From the NCBI GenBank assembly GCA_900547285.1, contig URGF01000091.1, forward strand, positions 1 to 7,285: a stretch of DNA of 7,285 nt. The letters run 5' to 3'. This DNA is from an uncultured Collinsella sp. GTDB lineage: Bacteria; Actinomycetota; Coriobacteriia; Coriobacteriales; Coriobacteriaceae. Positions 1-7,285 of this stretch are shown here, in pieces. The notes below the pieces were generated by a model. The model was not told the DNA's origin. It made no database searches and saw only the letters and a list, made by a program, of their open reading frames with translations. A program made the position numbers and the translations under genes. Each line of letters opens with the position of its first letter. The first letter of the stretch is position 1.

Positions 1-3000
1 TAGGCACGGTCGGTCGCCTGATTCCGCGCTGCCGTGTTCCACCAGGGGTCGTAATGAATCACGACGTCCGCGCCCGTCAGATTCAGGCCCGTTCCGCCCG
101 CCTTGAGCGAAATCAAAAAGACCGGAACCTCGCCCGCTTGGAACTGCGCGACCATCTTGGCGCGGCTCTCCTTAGACGAAGCGCCCGTGAGCTTAAGGAA
201 GGCGATGTCCTCCTTGGCCAAGCGCTTGCCGATGATATCGAGCATGCCCGTAAACTGGCTGAACAACAGGATGCGATGCCCACCGTCGAGTGCGCCGTGC
301 ACGAGCTCCATGCACGTATCGAGCTTGGCGCTCCCCGCCTTGTAATCCTCGTAGTGTAGACGCGGGTCGCAGCAGATCTGGCGCAGCTTGGTGAGCTCGG
401 CGAGCACTTTGAGCTTGTCTTTTTTAAACTCGGATGTCTCGCGGTGCTGTACCTGCTGGGCGATGCGGTCCTGGTTGGCCAGGTAGAGCTTGCGCTGCTC
501 GCCGGTGAGCTGTGCCATGACGGTGTCCTCGATCTTTTCGGGTAGATCGGCCACCACGTCTTCCTTTACGCGGCGTAGCACAAACGGCGACACGAGCGCC
601 TGCAGGCGAGCGGCACTGTCACCCTCGGCGTGCTCGACCGGGCTCTCAAAGCGCTTGGCAAACGACTCGCGCGTCCCCAAAAGGCCCGGCATCAAAAAGT
701 CAAAGATGCTCCAGAGCTCGGACAGGCGGTTTTCGATGGGCGTGCCCGTCAGGGCAAAGCGCACGCCGGCAGGCAGGCGCTTGGCGGCGCGCGCCACCTG
801 CGTGAGCGGATTTTTAATGTACTGGGCCTCATCGAGCACCACGCGGGCAAAATCCTGCTCGACGTACTCGTCGATATCGCGGCGCATAAGGTCATACGAC
901 GTCACGACCACGTTATGCTCGGCCACGCCGACAATCTGTACGCGACGCTGCGCCTTGGCGCCCACGATGGCGCACACATCGAGCGAGGGCGCAAAGCGCT
1001 CCAGCTCGGCAGTCCAGTTGTACACGAGTGAGGCCGGGCATACCACGAGCGTGGGCTTGGTGTCCCCCGCCTCCACACGCGCCAGGATATGCGCGATCAT
1101 CTGGAGCGTTTTGCCCAGGCCCATGTCGTCGGCCAAGATGCCGCCAAGGCCCAGGTGTTCGAGCGAGCCGAGCCACTGGTATCCGTCGACCTGGTAGCCA
1201 CGCAGCGTGGCCTTGAGCGATGCCGGCACCGTAAAGTCCATCTTGCCGAGCGTGTCCAGGCGCTCGACGGTGCGGCGGAACGCGGCGTCGCGATCGGCCT
1301 CGAGCGCCGGCGTGCGCGCGAGCATGCTATCGACAAAAAGGGTGCTCGACGCGGGAAGCGACACGCCGTCGAGCAGGTCGACGGCATCGACACCCAGATC
1401 TTCGGCAAGGCCAAACGCGGCGCGGGCACCCTCGTCCAGGCGTACAATGTCGCCGGACGTCAGGCGCGCAAACGTCTGGTGGCGCTTGTACGAGTCCAGA
1501 TAGATGGCAAGATCTGCCGCCGAAAGACCGCTCGCGCCCAGTTCGACATCGAGCAGGTTGCTCTTGACGGTGGCACGCACCGAAAGCTTGGGCGCAGGGC
1601 GGACCGAAATCTGGCGCAGGCGGTCGCTGAGCATGACCTCGCCCAGCTCGGACAGGGCAGACAGGCCCTCGGTCAGCAAATGGAACAGGCTCTCGTCATC
1701 GCGTTCCTCAAACGCCAGGCCGCCCTCGTAAAAGTCGAAATACAGGGCCGTCGTGTCCATAACGCGAAACTCTGCCACCTCGTCGCGCGGCGGCACGCCC
1801 GGGCGCTGCTCTTCGAAGGGGCTGCCCGGAGCGCCCAGGCTAAAGAGATCTGCCGACCAGTCGCCGTAGGTAACCGTAACTTTGCAGGTCACGAGCCCAT
1901 CGTCGACGCCGATCGCCATGGCAAAGCTCGGCTCGGGCGCCACGGTATCGAGCGCAGCGGGCGCGGTAAGGTCGGTGTAGTCGCGCAAAATGGGCAGCGC
2001 CATGCGGCAGAACTCACCCACCTGCTCGGCGGCTATATGGGCGGGCGTGCGGCACGGCAGCAAGCGCGACAAAAAAGGTGCGGCATGCTGAGCAAATGCA
2101 GCGTCGGTACGGCGCGCGCGGCGCGTGTCAACCAAGTAGGCGGCATCGCCCGACGCAAAGCAGTACATATCGGCGGGCAGGCGCAGGTCATAGCTACCAC
2201 CAGCCGCCGGCGCGATTTTGGCGGCAAGGAGTGGTGGGCGCTTAGCGGACGCCTCGCCTTCCCCTTGCGGAGACAGCTCAACCGCCACGTCGTAGGTGCG
2301 ATGCGTCGTCGTCCCCCGCGACCAAGCGGGCTCAAAGGAGATGGTCTGGCCGCGCAGCAGGTCCAGCACATATACGATGCTATGCTCGGACAGCGGCAAC
2401 TGACGCTCGGCAACAAAACCGCTGCGGGCAAAGTCGTACGACGCCGAACGCGAGCTTGTGATGTCATCGAGATAGGCAACTGTCGTCACAACAAGGTTGA
2501 GCAGCTTTGTCGATGTTTCGTCAAAGGCCTCAGGTGAATGAACAAACGTGAGCTTCTTGCCATAGGAGAACGTGCCGCCGCGCACGTAGGCATCGGCCAT
2601 GCCATCGATGTCCTTGACCACGTAGGAGACCGATCCACAGCGAATGCGGAACTCGAGCGCCCAGCTAAAGCGGTCAGCGAACAGCGGATTGTAGTACGGC
2701 GCCAACGAGGGCTCCAACGCCGCTTTGGGGGCGTCGGGATCAACGGCACCGGCAAGCTTGCGGCGCATGCTCGCCAGCTCATCCATGCGCGCGTCCGAAA
2801 GATCGGAAAGCGCCGCCACAAGGCTCGGGCTCGTGGGGACGGGCGCCGGAAAGGGAAAGTTGGGGTTGACGGCCGGCGCGGCGGACGCGGCACGCGCGGG
2901 CTGTTTCGGCTGCGCCGTAAACGTGCGAACCGGCGTGCGCAGCCCCTCAACAGGCTCAATGCCGCTGGCGTCCAGGTATGTCAGCGCTGTGGCGATGGCG

Positions 3001-3275
3001 TGTTTGCACATACCGGGATAGCGGTATGCGGCGGGGCAGTCGCAGTCGTAGTCGATAACCTCGTGCTCGTCCATATCGAGCGCCACGTGCGTCTTGTACA
3101 GGTCGCCGCGCGAGCCGCGCACCGAGCCCTCGACCGTCACGTTTTTGGAGAAGCGCGAGCCGCTGTCCTCGATCGACAGCACGGCACCGTTGAGCATGAG
3201 CGAACGCCCCTTCATAAAGGTGCCGCTCAACGCCGCCTCTTTGCGAAGCGCCTGCACAAACGTCCCCTGCGCCAT
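1..3275 (-). CDS. SWIM zinc-finger SNF2-family DNA helicase/translocase, 3' end cut by window edge
   Basis: I translated this frame from ATG (3275-3273) to position 1: 1091 codons plus two bases, with no stop. Residues 1-110 hold a SWIM zinc finger (C78, C80, C90, H92; CxC-x9-CxH). A Pro/Ala-rich linker follows (about 114-150), then a long region resembling the bacterial SNF2-associated domain (roughly 200-650, judged by position and family layout). The SNF2 ATPase core starts at RGYQ (692) and shows motif I DDMGLGKT (716-723, Walker lysine K722), motif Ia LVVCPASL (743-750), motif II DEAQ (815-818), motif III LTGTP (842-846), LRQICCDP (964-971), RILLFSQF (1001-1008), motif V AGGTGLNL (1059-1066) and DPWWN (1076-1080). 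The sequence breaks off after NQATDRA in motif VI, before the expected YRIGQ; I estimate 40-70 residues are missing. All visible ATPase motifs are intact. These proteins use ATP to move along double-stranded DNA and displace bound proteins. The substrate here is unknown; RapA-like RNA polymerase recycling or repair are possibilities. The family call is firm, the biological role is not. Confidence 0.95.
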   Translation of the reverse strand, partial: MAQGTFVQALRKEAALSGTFMKGRSLMLNGAVLSIEDSGSRFSKNVTVEGSVRGSRGDLYKTHVALDMDEHEVIDYDCDCPAAYRYPGMCKHAIATALTYLDASGIEPVEGLRTPVRTFTAQPKQPARAASAAPAVNPNFPFPAPVPTSPSLVAALSDLSDARMDELASMRRKLAGAVDPDAPKAALEPSLAPYYNPLFADRFSWALEFRIRCGSVSYVVKDIDGMADAYVRGGTFSYGKKLTFVHSPEAFDETSTKLLNLVVTTVAYLDDITSSRSASYDFARSGFVAERQLPLSEHSIVYVLDLLRGQTISFEPAWSRGTTTHRTYDVAVELSPQGEGEASAKRPPLLAAKIAPAAGGSYDLRLPADMYCFASGDAAYLVDTRRARRTDAAFAQHAAPFLSRLLPCRTPAHIAAEQVGEFCRMALPILRDYTDLTAPAALDTVAPEPSFAMAIGVDDGLVTCKVTVTYGDWSADLFSLGAPGSPFEEQRPGVPPRDEVAEFRVMDTTALYFDFYEGGLAFEERDDESLFHLLTEGLSALSELGEVMLSDRLRQISVRPAPKLSVRATVKSNLLDVELGASGLSAADLAIYLDSYKRHQTFARLTSGDIVRLDEGARAAFGLAEDLGVDAVDLLDGVSLPASSTLFVDSMLARTPALEADRDAAFRRTVERLDTLGKMDFTVPASLKATLRGYQVDGYQWLGSLEHLGLGGILADDMGLGKTLQMIAHILARVEAGDTKPTLVVCPASLVYNWTAELERFAPSLDVCAIVGAKAQRRVQIVGVAEHNVVVTSYDLMRRDIDEYVEQDFARVVLDEAQYIKNPLTQVARAAKRLPAGVRFALTGTPIENRLSELWSIFDFLMPGLLGTRESFAKRFESPVEHAEGDSAARLQALVSPFVLRRVKEDVVADLPEKIEDTVMAQLTGEQRKLYLANQDRIAQQVQHRETSEFKKDKLKVLAELTKLRQICCDPRLHYEDYKAGSAKLDTCMELVHGALDGGHRILLFSQFTGMLDIIGKRLAKEDIAFLKLTGASSKESRAKMVAQFQAGEVPVFLISLKAGGTGLNLTGADVVIHYDPWWNTAARNQATDRA

Positions 3276-3280
3276 CACTT

Positions 3281-3285
3281 CCTCC
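3281..3285 (-). promoter_or_regulatory. Ribosome binding site of the SNF2 gene
   Basis: The minus strand reads GGAGG, five bases before the ATG at 3275. This supports that start over the in-frame GTG codons at 3278 and 3293 and the TTG at 3287. The site lies in the 28-bp gap after the dnaE stop codon. I see no terminator or separate promoter in the gap, which fits translation from a shared transcript. Confidence 0.8.
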
Positions 3286-3303
3286 AATCTCACCCGGGGT
3301 AGC

Positions 3304-6300
3304 TTAGATCACCGTCACGCGTCCCTGGTTGCCCACAATCGCCTTGGCCTCGGCCAGCAGCGGAATCGAGCGCGCGTTGACCTTAGCCGGCACTTCGGCG
3401 CGCAGCACGCGCCCGTCTGCCTGCTCGATAAAAATCTCCACGCGGTCGCCGCCCGGGTTGGTGGTAAGCACCGTGGCCAGACGCGCCATGTTGCCCTGGC
3501 TAAAGCGGCTGTTAGGCACCATGACCTCAAACACCTTGGGCTTGTTGTTCTCCTCGCTAAGCTCCAGCGGCACGATCTCCTGCGCGATGATCTGGTCGCC
3601 GCGGTCCGAGCGCTCGAGCTTGCCCTTAATGCGCACAAACGCATCGGACAGCTGCGCACCGGTCTCGGGATCGACCTCGCCGTACAGATACCCCTCGGCC
3701 TCCTTATAGGTCTTGGGGAACACCACGACCGTGGCCTCGCCTTCCATGTCCTCGAGCTGCACGATGCCCATGGGGTCGCCGTTTTTGGTCACGCGCTTGG
3801 ACACACTCGAGACCATGCCGGCCCACCACAGCGCCTTGCCCTCGGGGATCTCCTGGTTGATGGTGCCACCCGTGGGGTTCTGCACTTCGTAGCCGGTATC
3901 GATCTGCGAGAACGAGAAGTCGCGTGCCTTGGCTAGTGCATACTCAAACGGGCGCAGCGGGTGGTCCGAGACATAGATGCCCAGAACCTCCTTCTCCTGG
4001 CTCAGCTTAAGGTGACGGTCCCACTCCTGACCATCCGGATCGGGCACGCTCACCTCAAAGCCCGAGCCCTCAACATCGCCAAACATGTCGAAAAACGACG
4101 TCTGCCCGCTCGCGCGATCCTTCTGGCGCTTTACCGCGGCGTCGATGATGTTCTCGGGGTTGTTCTTGTCCACAAAGTGCATCATCTGGCGGCGCGGATA
4201 CCCCGTGGAGTCAAAGGCGCCTGCCTTGATCAGCGATTCGATCACGCGACGGTTGGCCTGGCTCGAGTCCACGCGCTCGACAAAGTCGTGCAGCGTCTTA
4301 AACGGGCCGCCCGCCTCGCGCTCGGCGATAATCGCCTGTGCCACGCCGGTGCCCACGCCGCGGATGCCGGCCAGACCAAAGCGCACGCCCTCCTTAGTAG
4401 CCGTGAACTCGGTACCGGACTCGTTGACATCTGGCGAAAGCACGGGGATGCCGTCGTGACGGCACGCCGAGACGTAGTGCACGATCTTGTCGGTCTTGCC
4501 CGTATAGGACGTCAGAACGGCCGCCATGTACTCGTGCGGATAGTGCGCCTTGAGCCACGCCGTCTGCATAACCAGGATGGCGTAGCCGGCGGAGTGCGAC
4601 TTGTTGAAGGCGTAGGACGCGAACTCGAGAACATCGTCCCAAATCTTCTGGGCGACTTCGCGCGTGTAGTTGTTCTTGATAGCGCCGTTCATCCAGTGGT
4701 CGTAGGTGGTCTCGTCCGAGCCATCCTCCCAGTGCAGCACCGTCGACGTGAGCAGCTTGATCTTTTTCTTAGCCACGGGCTTACGGATACGCGAGTCCGA
4801 TTCGCCCTTGGAGAAGCCGCACATCTCGACGGAGATGAGCATAACCTGCTCCTGGTAGACCATGGTGCCGTAGGTTTCGCCCAGGATGTCGTCCAGGCGG
4901 TCGTCGTAGGAAACCGCCGGTTCCTTGCCGTTCATACGGTTGATGTAGGACGAAACCATGCCGGCGCCCAGCGGGCCCGGGCGGTACAGAGCGATCAATG
5001 CCACGACGTGCTTGTACTCGGTGGGCTTCATGTTCTTGATCGTGGCCGTCATGCCGGCGGACTCGACCTGGAAGACGCCGGCGGTATGGCCGGAGCCCAT
5101 GAGCTTAAAGATCTCGGGATCGTCAAAGGGAATCTCTTCCTCTTTGATGTCGATGCCGAAGTTCTTTTTGATGTTGGCTTTTGCCTTGGAGATAACCGTC
5201 AGCGTACGCAGGCCCAAGAAGTCCATCTTGAGCAGACCCATGTCGGCGACGGTATGGCCCTCGTACTGGGTAATCTCGACGCCGCCCTTGGTGTCGAGCT
5301 TGGTGGGCACGTGCTCGTTGACGGGGTCGCGGCAGATCAGAACGGCGCACGCGTGCACGCCCTCGCCACGGGTGAGGCCCTCGATCGAGAGCGCCGTGTC
5401 GATGATGCGGCGGGCGTCGTCGTCCTTTTTATAGGCCTCGGCAAAGTCGGGGTTAAACAGATCCTCTTTGCCGGGTTGCTTGTCGAGCACCTGCTTGAGC
5501 TTGACCTTGGGGTCGCTCGAGACCATCTTGGACAGGCGCTGGCCCATGTAGACCGGGTAGTCCAGGACGCGCGCGGCGTCGTTGATGGCCTGCTTGGCCT
5601 TGATGGTCGAGTAGGTGATGACGTGGGTGACCTTCTCGGGGCCGTAGAGCTGGCGAACGTGCTCCACGACCTCGAGGCGCCGCTCATCGTCGAAGTCCAT
5701 ATCGATATCGGGCATCTCGGTACGCTGCGGGGACAGGAACCTCTCGAACATCAGGCCGTTCTCGAGCGGGTCGAACGCGGTGATGTTCATGGCGTAGGCG
5801 ACGATGGCGCCGGCGGCCGAGCCACGGCCGGGGCCGACGCCGATGCCGTTGTCCTTGGCCCATTGCACGTACTCGGCAACGATCAAAAAGTAGGCGGCAA
5901 AGCCCTTGTCGCAGATGACCTTGTATTCGTACTCAAAGCGCTCTTTGATATTGACGCCGCCGATCTCGCGCGTGGCCCAGTCGTCACCATAGTGCTGGCG
6001 CAGGCCCTTCTCGCACTCGCGGCGGAACTGGCTCTCGTGCGTCTCGCCGGGGTCGAGCAACGGGAAGCGCGGCAGGATGATGGAATCCCAGTCCAGCTCA
6101 ACGTAGCACTTATCGGCGATCTCGAGCGTGTTGTCGCAGGCCTCGGGGCAATACGGGAACATCGCCCGCATCTCCTCCTCGGTCTTCATGTAAAACTCCG
6201 AGCCGGTCATGCGCATGCGGTTGGGGTCGTCGACCTTGGCGTTCATACCAATGCACATGATGACGTCCTGCACGGGCGCGTCCTCGCGGCGCAGGTAGTG

Positions 6301-7107
6301 GAAGTCGTTGGTGGCGATGACCTTGACGCCTACCTGTTTGGCGATGTCGATGAGCGTGCGGTCCATCTGCTCGTCGGTCAGGCCATTGTCGGTGGTAATG
6401 CCGTGTTCCTGGATCTCGATATAAAAGTCGCCAGGTTCGAAGGTATCACGGAAGGTCTCGGCCCACTTGATGGCGCCCTCCATGTCACCGCGGTCGATGT
6501 ATTTGGGAATGATGCCCGCGATGCAGGCGCTGGTGCAGATCATGCCCTTGGCGTGGCGGCGTAGGTTGTCGAGCGTCACGCGCGGCTTGTAGTAAAAGCC
6601 CTGCACGGCGGCCTCGGAGACCGTCTGCATCAGGTTGACGTAGCCCTCCTGGTCCTTGGCCAGAAGGATCATGTGGTAGAGCTCGGGCTTGTGGTCGCGA
6701 GCAAGGGTCTCGTCCGGCGTAAAGTAAACCTCGCAGCCAAAGATGGGCTTGATGACCAGGGGCGGCTTGAGCTCGTCGATGTTGCCCTTCTCGTCCCACA
6801 TGGCCATGTCCTTCACATACTGGGCATGCTCGCGCGGGTTTGCCTCAGGATCGGGCTCCACCAGCTCGTCGCGGCGGTCCTTTTCCAAGAAGGCCTTGTC
6901 GTGGCTCCAGGTTTTGTACTCGGGCGTGTTGTGGTTGACGGCGTCGCAGGCCAGCGCCAGGTCGGGCACGCCATACATGTAGCCGTGGTCGGTAATGGCC
7001 ACGGCGGGCATGCCAAGCTCAACGGCACGGTTGACCATATCCTGGATACGGGTTGCGCCGTCGAGCATGGAGAAAACAGTGTGATTGTGCAGATGGACGA
7101 ATGCCAT
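3304..7107 (-). CDS. dnaE: DNA polymerase III subunit alpha (DnaE), complete
   Basis: Replicative DNA polymerase (C-family), 1267 residues; E. coli DnaE has 1160. The N-terminal PHP domain (about 1-290) keeps all nine metal ligands known from mycobacterial DnaE1: H7, H9, D16, H41, E126, H145, C195, D268 and H270. It therefore probably has 3'-5' proofreading activity. The polymerase core shows PGRGSAAG (426-433), the palm motif PDIDMDF (466-472) with catalytic D469 and D471, and the third catalytic aspartate D629 in KMDFLGL. FNKSHSAGYA (834-843) and a helix-hairpin-helix (GIRGVG, 914-919) follow. QTSFF (1002-1006) looks like the internal beta-clamp-binding motif. An OB fold covers about 1092-1180, and a C-terminal domain ends in VTVI. 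Two stretches depart from the family norm: a charged PHP insertion (about 58-117) and the fingers segment 766-810. The start matches the usual family start (AFVHLHNH) and has a GGAG site eight bases upstream. Stop is TAA. It is likely the first gene of an operon with the SNF2 gene 28 bp downstream. Confidence 0.98.
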   Translation of the reverse strand: MAFVHLHNHTVFSMLDGATRIQDMVNRAVELGMPAVAITDHGYMYGVPDLALACDAVNHNTPEYKTWSHDKAFLEKDRRDELVEPDPEANPREHAQYVKDMAMWDEKGNIDELKPPLVIKPIFGCEVYFTPDETLARDHKPELYHMILLAKDQEGYVNLMQTVSEAAVQGFYYKPRVTLDNLRRHAKGMICTSACIAGIIPKYIDRGDMEGAIKWAETFRDTFEPGDFYIEIQEHGITTDNGLTDEQMDRTLIDIAKQVGVKVIATNDFHYLRREDAPVQDVIMCIGMNAKVDDPNRMRMTGSEFYMKTEEEMRAMFPYCPEACDNTLEIADKCYVELDWDSIILPRFPLLDPGETHESQFRRECEKGLRQHYGDDWATREIGGVNIKERFEYEYKVICDKGFAAYFLIVAEYVQWAKDNGIGVGPGRGSAAGAIVAYAMNITAFDPLENGLMFERFLSPQRTEMPDIDMDFDDERRLEVVEHVRQLYGPEKVTHVITYSTIKAKQAINDAARVLDYPVYMGQRLSKMVSSDPKVKLKQVLDKQPGKEDLFNPDFAEAYKKDDDARRIIDTALSIEGLTRGEGVHACAVLICRDPVNEHVPTKLDTKGGVEITQYEGHTVADMGLLKMDFLGLRTLTVISKAKANIKKNFGIDIKEEEIPFDDPEIFKLMGSGHTAGVFQVESAGMTATIKNMKPTEYKHVVALIALYRPGPLGAGMVSSYINRMNGKEPAVSYDDRLDDILGETYGTMVYQEQVMLISVEMCGFSKGESDSRIRKPVAKKKIKLLTSTVLHWEDGSDETTYDHWMNGAIKNNYTREVAQKIWDDVLEFASYAFNKSHSAGYAILVMQTAWLKAHYPHEYMAAVLTSYTGKTDKIVHYVSACRHDGIPVLSPDVNESGTEFTATKEGVRFGLAGIRGVGTGVAQAIIAEREAGGPFKTLHDFVERVDSSQANRRVIESLIKAGAFDSTGYPRRQMMHFVDKNNPENIIDAAVKRQKDRASGQTSFFDMFGDVEGSGFEVSVPDPDGQEWDRHLKLSQEKEVLGIYVSDHPLRPFEYALAKARDFSFSQIDTGYEVQNPTGGTINQEIPEGKALWWAGMVSSVSKRVTKNGDPMGIVQLEDMEGEATVVVFPKTYKEAEGYLYGEVDPETGAQLSDAFVRIKGKLERSDRGDQIIAQEIVPLELSEENNKPKVFEVMVPNSRFSQGNMARLATVLTTNPGGDRVEIFIEQADGRVLRAEVPAKVNARSIPLLAEAKAIVGNQGRVTVI

Positions 7108-7115
7108 GTGATGAG

Positions 7116-7119
7116 CTCC
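7116..7119 (-). promoter_or_regulatory. Ribosome binding site of dnaE
   Basis: The minus strand reads GGAG with eight bases before the ATG at 7107. It is short but well placed, and it agrees with the start expected from the conserved DnaE N-terminus. Confidence 0.6.
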
Positions 7120-7132
7120 GATGCGGGTTCGT

Positions 7133-7145
7133 GTTCTGACTGAAC
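7133..7145. promoter_or_regulatory. Inverted repeat GTTC-N5-GAAC across the predicted dnaE start of transcription
   Basis: Plus-strand GTTC (7133-7136) and GAAC (7142-7145) form a perfect 4-bp dyad with a 5-base centre. A further GTTC lies at 7127-7130. The dyad sits just downstream of the possible -10 box, where a repressor could act. The half-sites are in the opposite order to the Gram-positive LexA box (GAAC-N4-GTTC), so I do not call it an SOS box. Such a short repeat can occur by chance. Confidence 0.2.
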
Positions 7146-7146
7146 G

Positions 7147-7152
7147 ATTTTA
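7147..7152 (-). promoter_or_regulatory. Possible -10 box of the dnaE promoter
   Basis: The minus strand reads TAAAAT, five of six matches to TATAAT, ending 39 bases before the dnaE ATG. Transcription would start near 7140, giving a leader of about 33 bases. I find no good -35 hexamer at 16-18 bp; the best is a poor TTCGGG at 19 bp. It is one of very few A/T-rich hexamers in this GC-rich leader, but the call is tentative. Confidence 0.3.
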
Positions 7153-7194
7153 CCCCACGGCACGGACAGCGCCCGAACCTAGCCAAACCCACAC

Positions 7195-7223
7195 GGGCAG
7201 TCTTTTTGGGACGTGCCTTTTTT
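7195..7223 (+). terminator. Rho-independent terminator-like hairpin facing right
   Basis: On the plus strand, GGCAGTC (7196-7202) can pair with GAC (7210-7212) and TGCC (7214-7217). This gives seven base pairs with one bulged G at 7213 and a 7-base loop. Six T follow immediately (7218-7223). Read on the minus strand, the hairpin has no T run after it, so it does not look like a terminator for a gene upstream of dnaE. No rightward gene lies to its left in this window. It may stop antisense transcription, end a small RNA, or be a chance structure. Confidence 0.4.
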
Positions 7224-7268
7224 AGCTGCTTTGACCTGATTGCTTCATTCGTCGCAAAGGGGCCGGAC

Positions 7269-7285
7269 CGCGACCCCATGTCGCG
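7269..7285. repeat. Short palindrome at the right window edge
   Basis: CGCGAC (7269-7274) and GTCGCG (7280-7285) are perfect inverted arms around a 5-base centre. The window ends exactly at the outer arm, so it cannot be seen whether the stem extends. It could be part of a terminator or operator for the next gene, or nothing in particular. Confidence 0.3.

Larger units (their letters stand above)
7108..7285. other. Non-coding region upstream of dnaE
   Basis: This 178-bp stretch holds the dnaE leader with its ribosome binding site, the possible -10 box, the small dyad, the plus-strand hairpin with a T run and the edge palindrome. I see no tRNA, no riboswitch-like architecture and no convincing coding sequence. 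A minus-strand frame from 7279 to 7019 is open but runs into dnaE out of frame, has no family resemblance and is probably spurious. Confidence 0.6.

Noticed and set aside
1..3275. The SNF2 gene as part of an anti-phage defence system (for example Zorya or DISARM, which include SNF2-type helicases).
   Set aside because: The only neighbour visible is the housekeeping gene dnaE, and the SWIM plus SNF2-associated architecture is that of the common stand-alone bacterial protein. No nuclease, methylase or other defence partner is present.
1089..3302. Two abutting long plus-strand frames (482 and 254 codons) antisense to the SNF2 gene.
   Set aside because: They are in codon register with the SNF2 frame. 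The stop that separates them (2535-2537) is simply a TCA serine codon of that gene. The minus-strand frame carries unmistakable helicase motifs; the plus-strand one carries none.
3961..6564. An 867-codon open frame on the plus strand, antisense to dnaE.
   Set aside because: It is exactly in register with the dnaE codons, so it is closed only where dnaE uses TTA, CTA or TCA. Those codons are rare in this GC-rich gene. The translation has no recognisable domain and is the expected shadow.
7231..7259. A TTGACC sequence on the plus strand (7231-7236) as a -35 box of a rightward promoter.
   Set aside because: At 16-18 bp downstream the sequence is CGCAAAGG-like, with no resemblance to a -10 box.
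7019..7279. An 86-codon minus-strand frame starting at 7279 and overlapping the dnaE 5' end.
   Set aside because: No convincing ribosome binding site, no family resemblance, and an out-of-frame overlap of 89 bases with dnaE. It would also span the probable promoter region.
7278..7285. An ATG at 7278 on the plus strand that could begin a rightward gene.
   Set aside because: Only eight bases are visible, and the nearest purine-rich stretch (AAAGGGG) is too far upstream for normal spacing. It cannot be judged from this window.

Overview
The window is GC-rich, densely coding chromosomal DNA. Essentially all of it (positions 1-7107) is occupied by two co-oriented genes on the minus strand. Both proteins are clearly bacterial. 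The GC-richness, the strong avoidance of A/T-ending codons and the particular form of the DNA polymerase III alpha subunit suggest a high-GC actinobacterial lineage. My best guess is Coriobacteriia (Collinsella-like). That guess rests on recalled family resemblance, not on a search.

Layout, in the direction of transcription (right to left): 7108-7285 is a non-coding leader/upstream region. It holds a possible -10 box, a GGAG ribosome binding site, a small inverted repeat, a hairpin followed by six T on the plus strand, and a short palindrome at the right edge. Positions 7107-3304 encode a complete DnaE, the replicative DNA polymerase III alpha subunit (1267 residues). A 28-bp gap carrying a GGAGG ribosome binding site follows. 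Positions 3275-1 then encode a large SNF2-family DNA translocase with an N-terminal SWIM zinc finger. It is open through 1091 codons and cut by the left window edge inside helicase motif VI, so only the last few dozen residues should be missing.

The tight spacing and shared strand suggest the two genes are co-transcribed. DnaE does chromosomal DNA synthesis and, judging from a complete set of PHP metal ligands, probably proofreads as well. The SNF2/SWIM protein is an ATP-driven double-stranded-DNA motor whose bacterial role is poorly defined; its place behind dnaE hints at, but does not prove, a replication or repair role.

I see no mobile element, CRISPR array, tRNA, rRNA or defence cluster. 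The most notable points are lineage-specific changes in DnaE (a charged insertion in the PHP domain and a rewritten fingers segment), the dnaE-SNF2 pairing, and a rightward-facing terminator-like hairpin with no rightward gene to serve it.
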